Origin: Thalassovita litoralis
GTDB lineage: Bacteria > Pseudomonadota > Alphaproteobacteria > Rhodobacterales > Rhodobacteraceae
Assembly (NCBI RefSeq): GCF_900182725.1
Contig: NZ_FXTO01000010.1
Coordinates: forward strand, 48,489 to 112,488
Direction of reading: 5' to 3'
DNA length: 64,000 nucleotides
Each line of letters opens with the position of its first letter. The stretch's first letter is position 1. The notes under the pieces were generated by a model. It made no database searches. It was not told where the DNA came from and saw nothing but the letters and a program-made list of their open reading frames with translations. The translations under genes and the position numbers were made by a program. Of this stretch, positions 34,449 to 44,693 are shown in pieces.

Positions 34449-35912
34449 TCAGATCCCCGCCGGGATATTCATCGGATCACGCTTGATCATCTTCGGCGCG
34501 GTCAGCTCTTTCCATTTCGACAGGGCCACGCTGGCCGGATTAAACGCCGGTCGCGGAATGAAGCGCCCCCGGCCCGGTTGCGGCTGGCTGTTCTGGCCCC
34601 AGGCCCAGATCACCTCGCCCCGGTTCAGGGTATAGCGTGCCTGTGCCGTCACATCGAACCCTTCAAAGACGTTATAGTCCAGCACAGAATGATGGTTGGA
34701 TGCACTGATTGTCTTGCTGATTTTCGGGTCCCAAACCACAATGTCAGCATCCGCCCCTTCAACGATCGCCCCTTTCCGGGGATAGATGTTCAGGATTTTC
34801 GCCACATTGGTCGAGGTCGCCGCGACAAATTCGTTCGGCGTCAGCCGCCCGGTTTCAACGCCCATCGTCCACAAGACAGCCAGACGTTCCTCCAGCCCGT
34901 TCGATCCGTTGGGAATCTGGGTGAAATCCTTCAACCCCATCCGCTTTTGTTCGGTCGAAAAGGCCGCGTGATCGGTTGCCACCACCTGAAGGCTGCCCGA
35001 TTGCAGACCCGCCCACAGGCTGTCCTGATGTTCCTTGTTGCGGAAGGGCGGCGACATGACCCGCCGCGCCGCGTGATCCCAATCCTTGTTGAAATATTCG
35101 CTTTCATCCAGTGTCAGGAACTGAATCAGCGGCTCCCCATAGACCCGCATCCCTTTTTGCCGCGCGCGCCGGATGGCCTCGTGCGCCTGTTCGCAGGACA
35201 CATGTACGATATACAGCGGCGTTCCTGCGGCATCGGCAATCGTGATTGCACGGTTCGCCGCCTCGCCCTCGAATTCGGGCGGGCGGGAATAGGCGTGTGC
35301 TTCTGGTCCGGTCTTACCCTCGGACAGCAGCTTTTCCTGCATCGCGGCCACCAGATCGCCGTTTTCGGCGTGAACCATCGGCAAGGCACCCAGTTCCCGG
35401 CAGCGTTTAAAGGACGCGAACATTTCGTCGTCCTCGACCATCAACGCGCCCTTATAGGCCATGAAATGCTTGAACGAGTTCACGCCCATGTCCACGGCGT
35501 CTTTCATCTCGTTGAATACCTGCTCGTTCCAGCCGGTGATCGCCATGTGATAGCCCACGTCAGAACAAATCTGCGGCGCAGATTTACGGTGCCATTCGTT
35601 GATCGCGTTCTTGATGCTGCCATCCTCGCCCGGCAGGCAGAAATCCACGATCATCGTGGTGCCACCCACAGCCGCCGCCCACGTCCCGGATTCGAACGTT
35701 TCCGCCGCAGTGGTCCCCATAAAGGGCATTTCCAAATGGGTGTGCGGATCAATCCCGCCGGGGATCACATAAGCCCCTTCGGCGTCAATATATTCGTCGC
35801 CTTTCAGGTCTTCGCCAATCTGCTTGATGGTTTCGCCTTCGATCAGAACATCGGCTCTCCATGTGCGGTCTGCGGTGCAGACCATGCCGCCTTTGATGAC
35901 TTTGGTTCCCAT
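34449..35912 (-). CDS. hydA: dihydropyrimidinase
   Basis: This 487-residue cyclic amidase opens 5,6-dihydrouracil or dihydrothymine to the N-carbamoyl-beta-amino acid. Metal-site motifs are IPGGIDPHTHLEMPFMG (HxH), the carboxylated lysine in FKHFMAYKGALMV, YIVHVSCEQAHEA and VVATDHAAFS. Its length matches bacterial dihydropyrimidinases and D-hydantoinases. It follows hyuC by about 115 bases on the same strand and completes the reductive pathway with PreTA. Confidence 0.93.
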   Translation of the reverse strand: MGTKVIKGGMVCTADRTWRADVLIEGETIKQIGEDLKGDEYIDAEGAYVIPGGIDPHTHLEMPFMGTTAAETFESGTWAAAVGGTTMIVDFCLPGEDGSIKNAINEWHRKSAPQICSDVGYHMAITGWNEQVFNEMKDAVDMGVNSFKHFMAYKGALMVEDDEMFASFKRCRELGALPMVHAENGDLVAAMQEKLLSEGKTGPEAHAYSRPPEFEGEAANRAITIADAAGTPLYIVHVSCEQAHEAIRRARQKGMRVYGEPLIQFLTLDESEYFNKDWDHAARRVMSPPFRNKEHQDSLWAGLQSGSLQVVATDHAAFSTEQKRMGLKDFTQIPNGSNGLEERLAVLWTMGVETGRLTPNEFVAATSTNVAKILNIYPRKGAIVEGADADIVVWDPKISKTISASNHHSVLDYNVFEGFDVTAQARYTLNRGEVIWAWGQNSQPQPGRGRFIPRPAFNPASVALSKWKELTAPKMIKRDPMNIPAGI

Positions 35913-36028
35913 CTTTCTCTCCCTGTTGGCAAGGGACGCGCCCCTGCTTCATCTTGCTTTTCATACTACACAAGGGGCCGCTCTCGCACGATTTGAACGA
36001 TGCTGCCCCTTGGTCCGGCGTTATCCGC

Positions 36029-37279
36029 TCACTCCACGATCTCGGCCGTTTCCAAAACCGCATGTAGCAACACATCCGCGCCCGCTGCTGCCCAGTCTTT
36101 GGAAATCTCCTCGGCTTCGTTATGGCTCAACCCGTCCACACAGGGGCACATCACCATCGCAGTCGGGGCCACCTGATTGATCCAGCAGGCATCATGCCCC
36201 GCCCCCGAGATAATATCCCGATGGCTATAGCCCAGCCGCTCTGCCGCTGACCGGATCGCAGTCACACATCCTTCGTCAAAAGCAACCGGATCGAAACCGC
36301 CGACCTTCTCGAACTCTATGCCCAGCCCCATTTCATCGCAAATCTTCTGCGCCCCAGCTTTCATGCGGGCTTCCATGTCTTCGATGACAGACAAATCCGG
36401 GCTGCGGAAATCGACCGTGAACACCACCTTGCCGGGGATCACGTTACGGGAATTGGGGTAAACGTCGATATGCCCGGCAGCCCCCACCGCATGAGGTTTA
36501 TGCGACCACGCGATTTCATCCACCAGTTCCAGAACCTTCGCCATACCCAACCCGGCATTCTTGCGCATCGGCATTGGGGTTGATCCGGTATGCGCGTCCT
36601 TGCCGGTGATTGTGACCTGCGTCCAGCTTAGCCCCTGCCCATGCGTGACAACGCCAATGTCCTTGCCCTCGGCTTCCAGAATCGGGCCTTGTTCGATGTG
36701 CAGTTCAAAAAACGCGTGCATCTTGCGCGCGCCTACGTCCTCGTCGCCCTTCCAGCCGATCCGCTCCAGCTCGGCGCCAAAGCTCTTGCCCTCGGCATCC
36801 TCGCGCTCATAGGCCCAGTCTTGCGTATGAATTCCCGCAAACACCCCCGAAGCCAACATCGCAGGCGCGAACCGCGTCCCTTCTTCGTTGGTCCAGTTGG
36901 TCGCAACGATAGGGTGCTTGGTCTTGATCCCCAGATCGTTCAGCGTGCGGATCAGCTCCAGCCCCGCCAGCACCCCCAAAACCCCGTCATATTTACCACC
37001 CGTGGGTTGGGTATCCAGATGCGAGCCGACATAAACCGGCAGCGCCTCGGGGTCTTCGCCCGGACGCATCGCAAACATGTTGCCCATCTGGTCCACGCCC
37101 ATCGAACAGCCCGCGTCTTCGCACCATGTCTGGAACAGGGCGCGGCCTTCGGCATCGGCATCGGTCAGCGTCTGGCGATTATTGCCACCCGCCACACCGG
37201 GGCCGATCTTGGCCATATCCATCAGGCTGTCCCACAGACGGTCCCCATTGATTTTCAGATTTTCACCGGGCGCAGGCAT
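36029..37279 (-). CDS. hyuC: N-carbamoyl-beta-alanine / N-carbamoyl-amino acid amidohydrolase
   Basis: This 416-residue M20-type zinc hydrolase has metal ligands in YVGSHLDTQPTGGKYDGVLG, WTNEEGTRFAPAM and FELHIEQGPILE, and the late histidine in DGLSHNEAEE. It would release beta-alanine, CO2 and ammonia from N-carbamoyl-beta-alanine, the third step of reductive pyrimidine degradation. It is the first gene of the hyuC-hydA pair. A palindromic RutR-like site lies 78 bases upstream and the TetR regulator is divergent. Confidence 0.9.
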   Translation of the reverse strand: MPAPGENLKINGDRLWDSLMDMAKIGPGVAGGNNRQTLTDADAEGRALFQTWCEDAGCSMGVDQMGNMFAMRPGEDPEALPVYVGSHLDTQPTGGKYDGVLGVLAGLELIRTLNDLGIKTKHPIVATNWTNEEGTRFAPAMLASGVFAGIHTQDWAYEREDAEGKSFGAELERIGWKGDEDVGARKMHAFFELHIEQGPILEAEGKDIGVVTHGQGLSWTQVTITGKDAHTGSTPMPMRKNAGLGMAKVLELVDEIAWSHKPHAVGAAGHIDVYPNSRNVIPGKVVFTVDFRSPDLSVIEDMEARMKAGAQKICDEMGLGIEFEKVGGFDPVAFDEGCVTAIRSAAERLGYSHRDIISGAGHDACWINQVAPTAMVMCPCVDGLSHNEAEEISKDWAAAGADVLLHAVLETAEIVE

Positions 37280-37356
37280 TGTTCTTTCCCTCGTCGTTAT
37301 GCATTTCAGACAAGAGAGCGGCGCTCGGCTGGAGAGCGAGGCCCTCTTGCTGCTTT

Positions 37357-37372
37357 TTTACCATTTGGTAAA
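37357..37372 (-). promoter_or_regulatory. RutR-like operator between hyuC and tetR
   Basis: In the hyuC direction the site reads TTTACCA-AA-TGGTAAA, an exact palindrome outside its two central bases, and is followed by AAA. E. coli RutR binds TTGACCA-NN-TGGTCAA, which differs by one base per half. It lies 78 bases before hyuC and 117 bases before the divergent tetR. Confidence 0.82.
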
Positions 37373-37469
37373 GTGACGATTGCGAACAGACCTGCCCGTG
37401 TCAAGAAAACTCTTGGCTATCGCGCCCCGCCCGATAGTCTAAAAGAGGCCCCGATGAATTTTACAGCAC

Positions 37470-37485
37470 TTTACCGAAAGGTATT
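37470..37485 (+). promoter_or_regulatory. degenerate RutR-like site at the tetR ribosome binding region
   Basis: TTTACCG-AA-AGGTATT lies directly before the tetR start codon (37489) and covers its AAAGG Shine-Dalgarno. It shares the TTTACC half with the other sites but is imperfect. Autoregulation is the natural reading. Confidence 0.5.
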
Positions 37486-37488
37486 TGA

Positions 37489-38115
37489 ATGAGCGTTGAA
37501 AAAACCGCGACAGCCAAAAAACCAAGCCGGATTCAACTGCGGAACCGCAAGAAAATTCTGGATGCTGCGCTCGAGGTTTTTTCCCAACACGGCTATCGCG
37601 GCGCGACGCTTGATCAGATTGCGGAACACGCCGGATTGTCCAAACCCAATATCCTGTATTACTTCGACGGCAAAGAAGCGATCCATGTCACCCTGCTGAA
37701 TAAGCTGATGGAAAACTGGCTGGACCCGCTGCACGAAATGAATCCCAACGGCGACCCGCTGGAAGAAATCTGCGCCTATGTCCGCCGCAAAACGGAAATG
37801 AGCCGCGAATTTCCCCGCGAAAGCCGCCTGTTCGCCAATGAAATCCTGCAAGGTGCCCCACGGATGGCACCACATCTGGAAACCGGCCTGAAGCCGCTTT
37901 TCGATGAAAAAACCGCCGTCATTCAGGGCTGGATGGATGCGGGCAAAATCAACCGCGTCGATCCCCGCCATCTGGTCTTTTCAATCTGGGCCACAACCCA
38001 GCACTACGCGGATTTTGAAGCTCAGGTTTCGGTTCTGACACCCGGCGAAAAAGACATTATCCAAGGCGCGGAAACCTATCTGGACACATTATTCCGCAAA
38101 TTGCTGGCCCCCTGA
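37489..38115 (+). CDS. TetR-family regulator, RutR-like
   Basis: The protein has 208 residues. The DNA-binding head is RKKILDAALEVFSQHGYRGA, TLDQIAEHAGLSKPNILYYF. The C-terminal half (MSREFPRESRLFANEILQGA, VIQGWMDAGKINRVDPRHLV, FSIWATTQHYADFEAQV) matches the RutR/YcdC-type ligand domain, which in E. coli binds uracil. It lies between hyuC and preA in the pyrimidine cluster. The operators nearby match the RutR motif, so it probably represses the cluster until uracil or a product accumulates. Confidence 0.88.
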   Translation: MSVEKTATAKKPSRIQLRNRKKILDAALEVFSQHGYRGATLDQIAEHAGLSKPNILYYFDGKEAIHVTLLNKLMENWLDPLHEMNPNGDPLEEICAYVRRKTEMSREFPRESRLFANEILQGAPRMAPHLETGLKPLFDEKTAVIQGWMDAGKINRVDPRHLVFSIWATTQHYADFEAQVSVLTPGEKDIIQGAETYLDTLFRKLLAP

Positions 38116-38131
38116 ACGGACCGACCAAACC

Positions 38132-38165
38132 GTTCTTTCTTGGTCAAAATATCCTCGCCGAAGGC
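38132..38165 (-). repeat. dispersed intergenic element, variant copy
   Basis: On the minus strand the copy reads GCCTTCGGCGAGGATATTTT and continues with GACCAAGAAAGAAC. It lies in the gap between tetR and preA. Confidence 0.5.
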
Positions 38166-38235
38166 AAAACCGGATGGGATTTCCCACAGGGAAAACCCAT
38201 CCTTATAAAGCGCGCCGCAGGCGCACAATTTGGAA

Positions 38236-38260
38236 AACCCCGGTCACAGGAACCGGGGCT
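38236..38260 (-). terminator. terminator of preT-preA
   Basis: The stem CCCCGGT / ACCGGGG is followed on the minus strand by TTTTCC, shortly after the preA stop codon. The divergent-side tetR gene also ends toward it, so it may serve both strands. Confidence 0.75.
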
Positions 38261-38267
38261 TTGTATT

Positions 38268-39575
38268 TTATTCAGCCGCGCAGGCATTGCCCGGATTGTT
38301 CGGATGCTCCAGCCAGTTTCCGTATTCCTCTGGCACCACCTTGCCGGTACGTTCGTCCACTTGGCCGGGCGCAACGCGTTCCATCGTGATACAGCCCTCG
38401 ACCGGGCAGACGTTGACACACAGGTTACAGGCCACGCATTCGTCATCCTTCACCGTGAACACGCGATCTTCGGACATGGCGATGGCTTGGTGGCTGGTGT
38501 CCTCGCAGGCGGCATAGCAGCGCCCGCATTTGATGCAATCGGCCTCGTTGATCTTGGCCTTGGTGATGTAGTTCAGGTTCAGATATTGCCAGTCCGTCAC
38601 ATTCGGCACCGCACGCCCCACCAATTCAGAGGTCGAGGTCATGCCCTTGCGGTCCATGTAATCCGACAGGCCCGAAATCATTTCCTGCACTACCTTGAAC
38701 CCATAGGTCATGGCCGCCGTGCAAACCTGTACGTTACCTGCCCCCAAGGTCATAAATTCGGCCGCATCGCGCCATGTGGTCACACCACCGATCCCGCTGA
38801 TCGGCAGACCGTGGGTTTCGGGGTTCCGGGCAATTTCCGCCACCATGTTCAGCGCGATGGGTTTCACCGCCGGTCCGCAATAGCCGCCGTGCGTCCCCTT
38901 GCCGTCAATCGTTGGTTCAGGCGCGAAATCATCCAGATCGACCGAGGTAATGGAATTGATCGTGTTGATCAGGCTGACAGCATCCGCCCCGCCCCGCTTG
39001 GCCGCCTCGGCGGGTTTGCGCACATCCGTGATGTTCGGTGTCAACTTCACAATACAAGGCATCCGGCTGTGCTTCTTCACCCAGCGCGTAACCATCTCGA
39101 TATATTCAGGCACCTGCCCCACGGCGCTACCCATGCCGCGTTCGGCCATCCCATGCGGGCACCCAAAGTTCAGTTCGACCCCATCAGCCCCGGTATCTTC
39201 GATCCGCTTCAGAATATCGGCCCAGCTATCTTCGTCGCACGGCACCATCAGCGAAATGATCAGCGCCCGGTCAGGGTAATCGCGCTTCACCGATTTGATC
39301 TCACGCAGGTTGGTTTCCAGCGGGCGGTCCGTAATCAGTTCGATGTTGTTCAGCCCCAGCAGGCGGCGATCCGCCCCCCAGATTGCGCCATAACGCGGGC
39401 CGTTGACGTTCACCACCGGCGGCCCTTCGGACCCCAGCGTTTTCCACACGACACCGCCCCAACCGGCCTCGAAGGCGCGGCGGACGTTGTATTCCTTGTC
39501 CGTAGGCGGGGCCGAGGCCAGCCAGAACGGGTTTGGGGATTTGATCCCGATGAATTCGCTTGCGAGATTGGCCAT
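38268..39575 (-). CDS. preA: NAD-dependent dihydropyrimidine dehydrogenase subunit PreA
   Basis: The protein has 435 residues. The N-terminal dihydroorotate dehydrogenase-like FMN barrel (SPNPFWLASAPPTDKEYNVR, VELNFGCPHGMAERGMG, IVKLTPNITDVRKPAEAAKR) ends in two 4Fe-4S motifs, CIKCGRCYAACE and CVACNLCVNVCPVEGC. With PreT it reduces uracil and thymine to the dihydro forms. It lies 17 bases downstream of preT. Confidence 0.95.
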   Translation of the reverse strand: MANLASEFIGIKSPNPFWLASAPPTDKEYNVRRAFEAGWGGVVWKTLGSEGPPVVNVNGPRYGAIWGADRRLLGLNNIELITDRPLETNLREIKSVKRDYPDRALIISLMVPCDEDSWADILKRIEDTGADGVELNFGCPHGMAERGMGSAVGQVPEYIEMVTRWVKKHSRMPCIVKLTPNITDVRKPAEAAKRGGADAVSLINTINSITSVDLDDFAPEPTIDGKGTHGGYCGPAVKPIALNMVAEIARNPETHGLPISGIGGVTTWRDAAEFMTLGAGNVQVCTAAMTYGFKVVQEMISGLSDYMDRKGMTSTSELVGRAVPNVTDWQYLNLNYITKAKINEADCIKCGRCYAACEDTSHQAIAMSEDRVFTVKDDECVACNLCVNVCPVEGCITMERVAPGQVDERTGKVVPEEYGNWLEHPNNPGNACAAE

Positions 39576-39592
39576 CTGCTTATCTCCCTCTC

Positions 39593-40915
39593 TTACGCCA
39601 TCAACGTGGCGTGGATGTCTTCGGCGGCATCGCGCCCTTCGGCCACGGCGGTCACGGTCAGGTCATCGCCACCGCTGGCGCAATCGCCACCGGCCCAAAC
39701 GCCCGCCATGCTGGTGCGGCCCGTGTCATTGACAGCGATCTTGCGCCCGTCCAGTTCCGGCAGGTCAGTCCGCCCCAGCGTTTGCCCAATCGCCTTGAAC
39801 ACCTGATCCGCCGCCAGACGGAAGGTTTCCCCGGTCGGTGCCAGATCGTCATCGGTGTATTCAAATTCGATCTCTTGCACCGCACCGTTGCCGATGACAG
39901 CCTTGGGTGATGCGTTGGTGATGATCCGCACGCCCTTGCTGGCTGCCAGATCCTGCTCGAATACAGACGCATTCATCCGGTCCTTGCCCCGGCGATACAC
40001 CAGCGTGACGTTCAACGCGCCCAGCAGTTTGGCCTGCACAGCAGCATCCACGGCGGTCATTCCGCCCCCGATGACCACCACATCACGGCCAATCGGCACC
40101 GTACTCATATCATCGGCCTGACGCAGGTCCGCGATGAATTCCACCGCGTCGTCCACGCCGTCCTTGTCCTCGCCTTCGACGCCCAGCGCATTCACACCAG
40201 CCAACCCGATTGCCAGAAAGACAGCATCGTGATCCGCTTTCAGTTTTTCCAACGACAGCCCAGCGCCCAGCGCCTGCCCGGTTTCCACCGTGATACCGCC
40301 GATCTGAAGCAGCCAATCCACCTCTTTCGCGGCGAAACCATCCACGGATTTATAGGCGGCGATGCCAAACTCATTCAGCCCGCCCGCCTTGGGACGCGGA
40401 TCAAACACCGTCACGTCATGCCCGTGCATCGCCAGACGGTGCGCACAGGACAGCCCCGCAGGCCCGGCCCCAACCACAGCGACCGCCTTGCCGGTCGGTG
40501 CCGCCCGTTCAAACGGATGCACCCCCGCCGCCATCAGCGTATCGGTGGCAAAGCGTTGCAACCGGCCAATCTGTACCGGCTTACCTTCGGCGGTCTCACG
40601 CACACAGGCTTCTTCGCACAGGGTTTCCGTGGGGCAAACCCGTGCGCACATACCGCCCAGAATATTCTGGTTCAGAATGGTTTTCGCCGCCGCTTCGGGT
40701 GTGCCGGTGGCAATCTGGCGAATGAATAACGGGATGTCGATGCTGGTCGGACAGGCCGTCATACAGGGCGCGTCATGGCAAAAATAGCAGCGATCCGCCG
40801 CAACCAATGCCTCGTGATCGTCCAGAACCGGATGCAAATCCGCAAAGTTCCGTGAATAATCTTCGCCCGGCAGTCGCCCTGCGGCAATACCTGGCGTCAG
40901 GGTGTTTGAAGTCAT
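39593..40915 (-). CDS. preT: NAD-dependent dihydropyrimidine dehydrogenase subunit PreT
   Basis: This 440-residue flavoprotein resembles the GltD/small glutamate synthase subunit. The N-terminal Fe-S domain has CYFCHDAPCMTACPTSIDIP and GGMCARVCPTETLCEEACVR. The FAD-binding loop is VAVVGAGPAGLSCAHRLA, the NAD loop VVVIGGGMTAVDAA, and VWAGGDCASGGDDLTVTAV is the second FAD block. It passes NAD(P)H electrons to PreA. The ATG at 40915 follows GGAGG, and a RutR-like operator is centred about 65 bases upstream. Confidence 0.95.
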   Translation of the reverse strand: MTSNTLTPGIAAGRLPGEDYSRNFADLHPVLDDHEALVAADRCYFCHDAPCMTACPTSIDIPLFIRQIATGTPEAAAKTILNQNILGGMCARVCPTETLCEEACVRETAEGKPVQIGRLQRFATDTLMAAGVHPFERAAPTGKAVAVVGAGPAGLSCAHRLAMHGHDVTVFDPRPKAGGLNEFGIAAYKSVDGFAAKEVDWLLQIGGITVETGQALGAGLSLEKLKADHDAVFLAIGLAGVNALGVEGEDKDGVDDAVEFIADLRQADDMSTVPIGRDVVVIGGGMTAVDAAVQAKLLGALNVTLVYRRGKDRMNASVFEQDLAASKGVRIITNASPKAVIGNGAVQEIEFEYTDDDLAPTGETFRLAADQVFKAIGQTLGRTDLPELDGRKIAVNDTGRTSMAGVWAGGDCASGGDDLTVTAVAEGRDAAEDIHATLMA

Positions 40916-40972
40916 TTCAACCTCCGCTGTGCTTGGTGTTTTTTTGCGATTCACTATTTCACGGTTTCATTT

Positions 40973-40988
40973 TTTATCAACTGGTAAA
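40973..40988 (-). promoter_or_regulatory. RutR-like operator before preT
   Basis: In the preT direction the site reads TTTACCA-GT-TGATAAA and is followed by AAA, one base short of a perfect palindrome. The TTGATA inside it could be a -35 hexamer with AATAGT 16 bases further as -10, so bound repressor would cover the promoter. Confidence 0.78.
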
Positions 40989-41212
40989 ATTTGACCGCGT
41001 GAAAAACTTTACCCTCACCCCCGGTTTTGCCCGTTTTTTGATCATCCCGTCCGTTGAAATCCCACAAAGCGGCATTTTCCGCCGGATTAAACAGCGCTTC
41101 GTCACAGGACCGTCATCATTTTCCGGGCAAGAGTGTCACGCCCCCGCCCCCTTTTGCCGCAGAAGATTTTTCTGCATTTGCGAAATGATCGGACTCCGCG
41201 TATCCCGAAACC

Positions 41213-41767
41213 ATGACAAAGAAACCGCGCCTTTCCCAGACCGACTGGCTGCTTGCCGGTTTCGCCGCCCTTGCACAGGACGGGCCAGACGCCTTGAAAG
41301 CCGAACCCTTGGCGCGGCGGCTGGGAACGACCAAGGGATCGTTCTACTGGCATTTCGCGGATGTTCCGGCCTTTCATTCGGCCATGTTGGACCTGTGGGC
41401 AGAACAAGCCACCAGCCATATTCCCGCCGCGCTGGAAACCGAACCCACCCCCGTTGCCAAACTGCGGCGGCTTAGTCAGATCGTTGCAGCCCATCGCAGC
41501 GAAACGCTGGGCGGTGTGCGGCTGGATACTGCAATCCGGGCATGGGCGCGGGCGAATGCGATGGTGGCCGACCGGCTGGCCCATGTCGACGGGCAACGTC
41601 TGACCCAGTTGGAAACCCTGCTGAACGAAACCGGCATCACCAACCCGGAATGGGCGCGGATCATCTATGCCGCCGACATCGGGATGGAGGAATTATCGTC
41701 ACGCGATTCAGCCGACAATACCAATGCAATGGGATCACTTGTCGATCTGGTGCTGGCCCTGCGCTAA
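41213..41767 (+). CDS. TetR-family transcriptional regulator
   Basis: The protein has 184 residues. Its N-terminal HTH is [40 protein letters not shown]. The C-terminal domain has no family I can name. It is divergent from preT, but the gap of 297 bases holds only one recognisable operator, close to preT, so a role in pyrimidine control is not implied. Its last 33 bases overlap the convergent recO gene. Confidence 0.85.
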   Translation: MTKKPRLSQTDWLLAGFAALAQDGPDALKAEPLARRLGTTKGSFYWHFADVPAFHSAMLDLWAEQATSHIPAALETEPTPVAKLRRLSQIVAAHRSETLGGVRLDTAIRAWARANAMVADRLAHVDGQRLTQLETLLNETGITNPEWARIIYAADIGMEELSSRDSADNTNAMGSLVDLVLALR

Positions 41768-42487
41768 CCGACGCAGGAACACATCCATGAACCGCTGGCG
41801 GGCCTCGGGCAGGGGTTTATGCCCCAGTTCCGGTGCCAGCCGGTTCATCAGGAAATATCCCGTCGTGCGTAATCCATCAGCAATTTCCGTATCGGACGCC
41901 CCGCCCTGTCCCAACATGCACAGCGGCAGGGGTAACAGCCGATCCGCCCAATCCCCCGCCCCCTGACGCGACACCGCCCGCCCGGTGCGCGGTGACACAT
42001 AGATCAGATCATCCCGGCTGCCCGTCACCGCGCATTTGCGCAGGTCCAGCCCGAAACCCAATTCCTCTAACAGGGCCATTTCCCATTTCAGATAGGCCAG
42101 CGGCCAGACCTGTACCTCGTCCAAAATATCCAGCAACGCCTCGGTCCGGCGATACAGGGACCAATGCACCTCTCGCTCCGGCAGCAGGAACATCAGCAGC
42201 GCCGCCACAGCATTCAGCCCCGCCAGGGACAACCGATCCGCCATCGCCATCACCGAGCGGCTGCGCAGCGGTTCCACCGTATAGCTGCCAATGTGATCGT
42301 CCAACCGCGCCCGCCATGTCAGGTCCAGTTGCGCCCCCGGCTGCAACACCGGCGCAATCTTGCGGCTGGTCGCCCCGCGCATGACGCCCACATGCCGCCC
42401 GTGCCCTTCGGTGAATACCTCTAGTATGGCCGAGGTTTCCCCATGCCTGCGCACACCCAGTAATATGCCCTGATCCCGCCATTCCAT
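41735..42487 (-). CDS. recO: DNA repair protein RecO
   Basis: The protein has 250 residues. The OB-fold start [20 protein letters not shown] and [16 protein letters not shown] are the RecO signatures. The alphaproteobacterial form lacks the zinc cysteines. RecO works with RecR (also in this window) in RecA loading. It is the last gene of a leftward run from the yej operon through DUF1491, 27 bases after DUF1491. Its 3' end overlaps the end of the convergent tetR gene by 33 bases. Confidence 0.93.
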   Translation of the reverse strand: MEWRDQGILLGVRRHGETSAILEVFTEGHGRHVGVMRGATSRKIAPVLQPGAQLDLTWRARLDDHIGSYTVEPLRSRSVMAMADRLSLAGLNAVAALLMFLLPEREVHWSLYRRTEALLDILDEVQVWPLAYLKWEMALLEELGFGLDLRKCAVTGSRDDLIYVSPRTGRAVSRQGAGDWADRLLPLPLCMLGQGGASDTEIADGLRTTGYFLMNRLAPELGHKPLPEARQRFMDVFLRRLAQGQHQIDK

Positions 42488-42514
42488 GCGGCCACTATTC
42501 CCCGGAACCCGGCG

Positions 42515-42843
42515 CTATTCCAGCCCCGGTTCGTCCAGCAGATGCCGCCCGGCACGGTCTTCGACCTCGATCACCCACAAATCCGGGTCAAACCCGCGCT
42601 GTTTCAGGATCGCGGCATCCACATCCCGTTCTTCGCCTGCGGTCAGTTCCATCCAGACCCGTTCACCGCTCAGCAAATCAAAGGACCGCTGATACACCAC
42701 CGCCGCGCCGTCCAGCGTGTTCAGTTTCACCAGAACCGCGCCTGCCGTATCGTCCCCGTGTTTCACCACGAAGGCGGGAATATCATACAGACGCAACCGC
42801 ATCAGATAGGCATCGACCCAGAACCGGGCAGTCAGGCGGGCGG

Positions 42844-42847
<4 letters not shown>
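42515..42847 (-). CDS. DUF1491 family protein
   Basis: This 110-residue protein (MTARLTARFWVDAYLMRLRL, IPAFVVKHGDDTAGAVLVKL, DPDLWVIEVEDRAGRHLLDE) matches the short alphaproteobacterial family DUF1491, whose function is unknown. Its ATG overlaps the stop codon of the yejF-like ATPase gene (ATGA). recO follows closely, a pairing I believe is conserved in Rhodobacterales. Confidence 0.85.
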
Positions 42848-44423
<1,576 letters not shown>

Positions 44424-44427
<4 letters not shown>

Positions 44428-44693
44428 AGGCTCTCCAGCGTATTCAAGGCAATGACGGCCCAAACCGCCCCCACAACAGACAGGCCAAGCGACAGCCAGC
44501 CGGGGTGGCGCCCCAGTATTTTCAGCGCGGCGGCCACCCCGACCGCGCCCAATGCTGGCAACATCATCGCCATACCCGACAAACCGCTGTCAAACAGCAC
44601 CCACGCCAATGCCGCCGCGCTGACAAAGGTCAGCGTGCCGAACATACCGTTCAGCCTGCATTGCAGCGCCGATGAACAGGTTGCGGCGTTCAT
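44424..44693 (-). CDS. small integral membrane protein inside the yej operon
   Basis: The protein has 89 residues and three predicted membrane segments: GTLTFVSAAALAWVLFDSG, MMLPALGAVGVAAALKILG and LGLSVVGAVWAVIALNTL. I do not recognise the family. Its start overlaps the yejE stop and its stop overlaps the yejF start, both by ATGA, so it is translated in step with the transporter. It may be an accessory subunit of the permease. Two cysteines occur near its N terminus. Confidence 0.78.
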
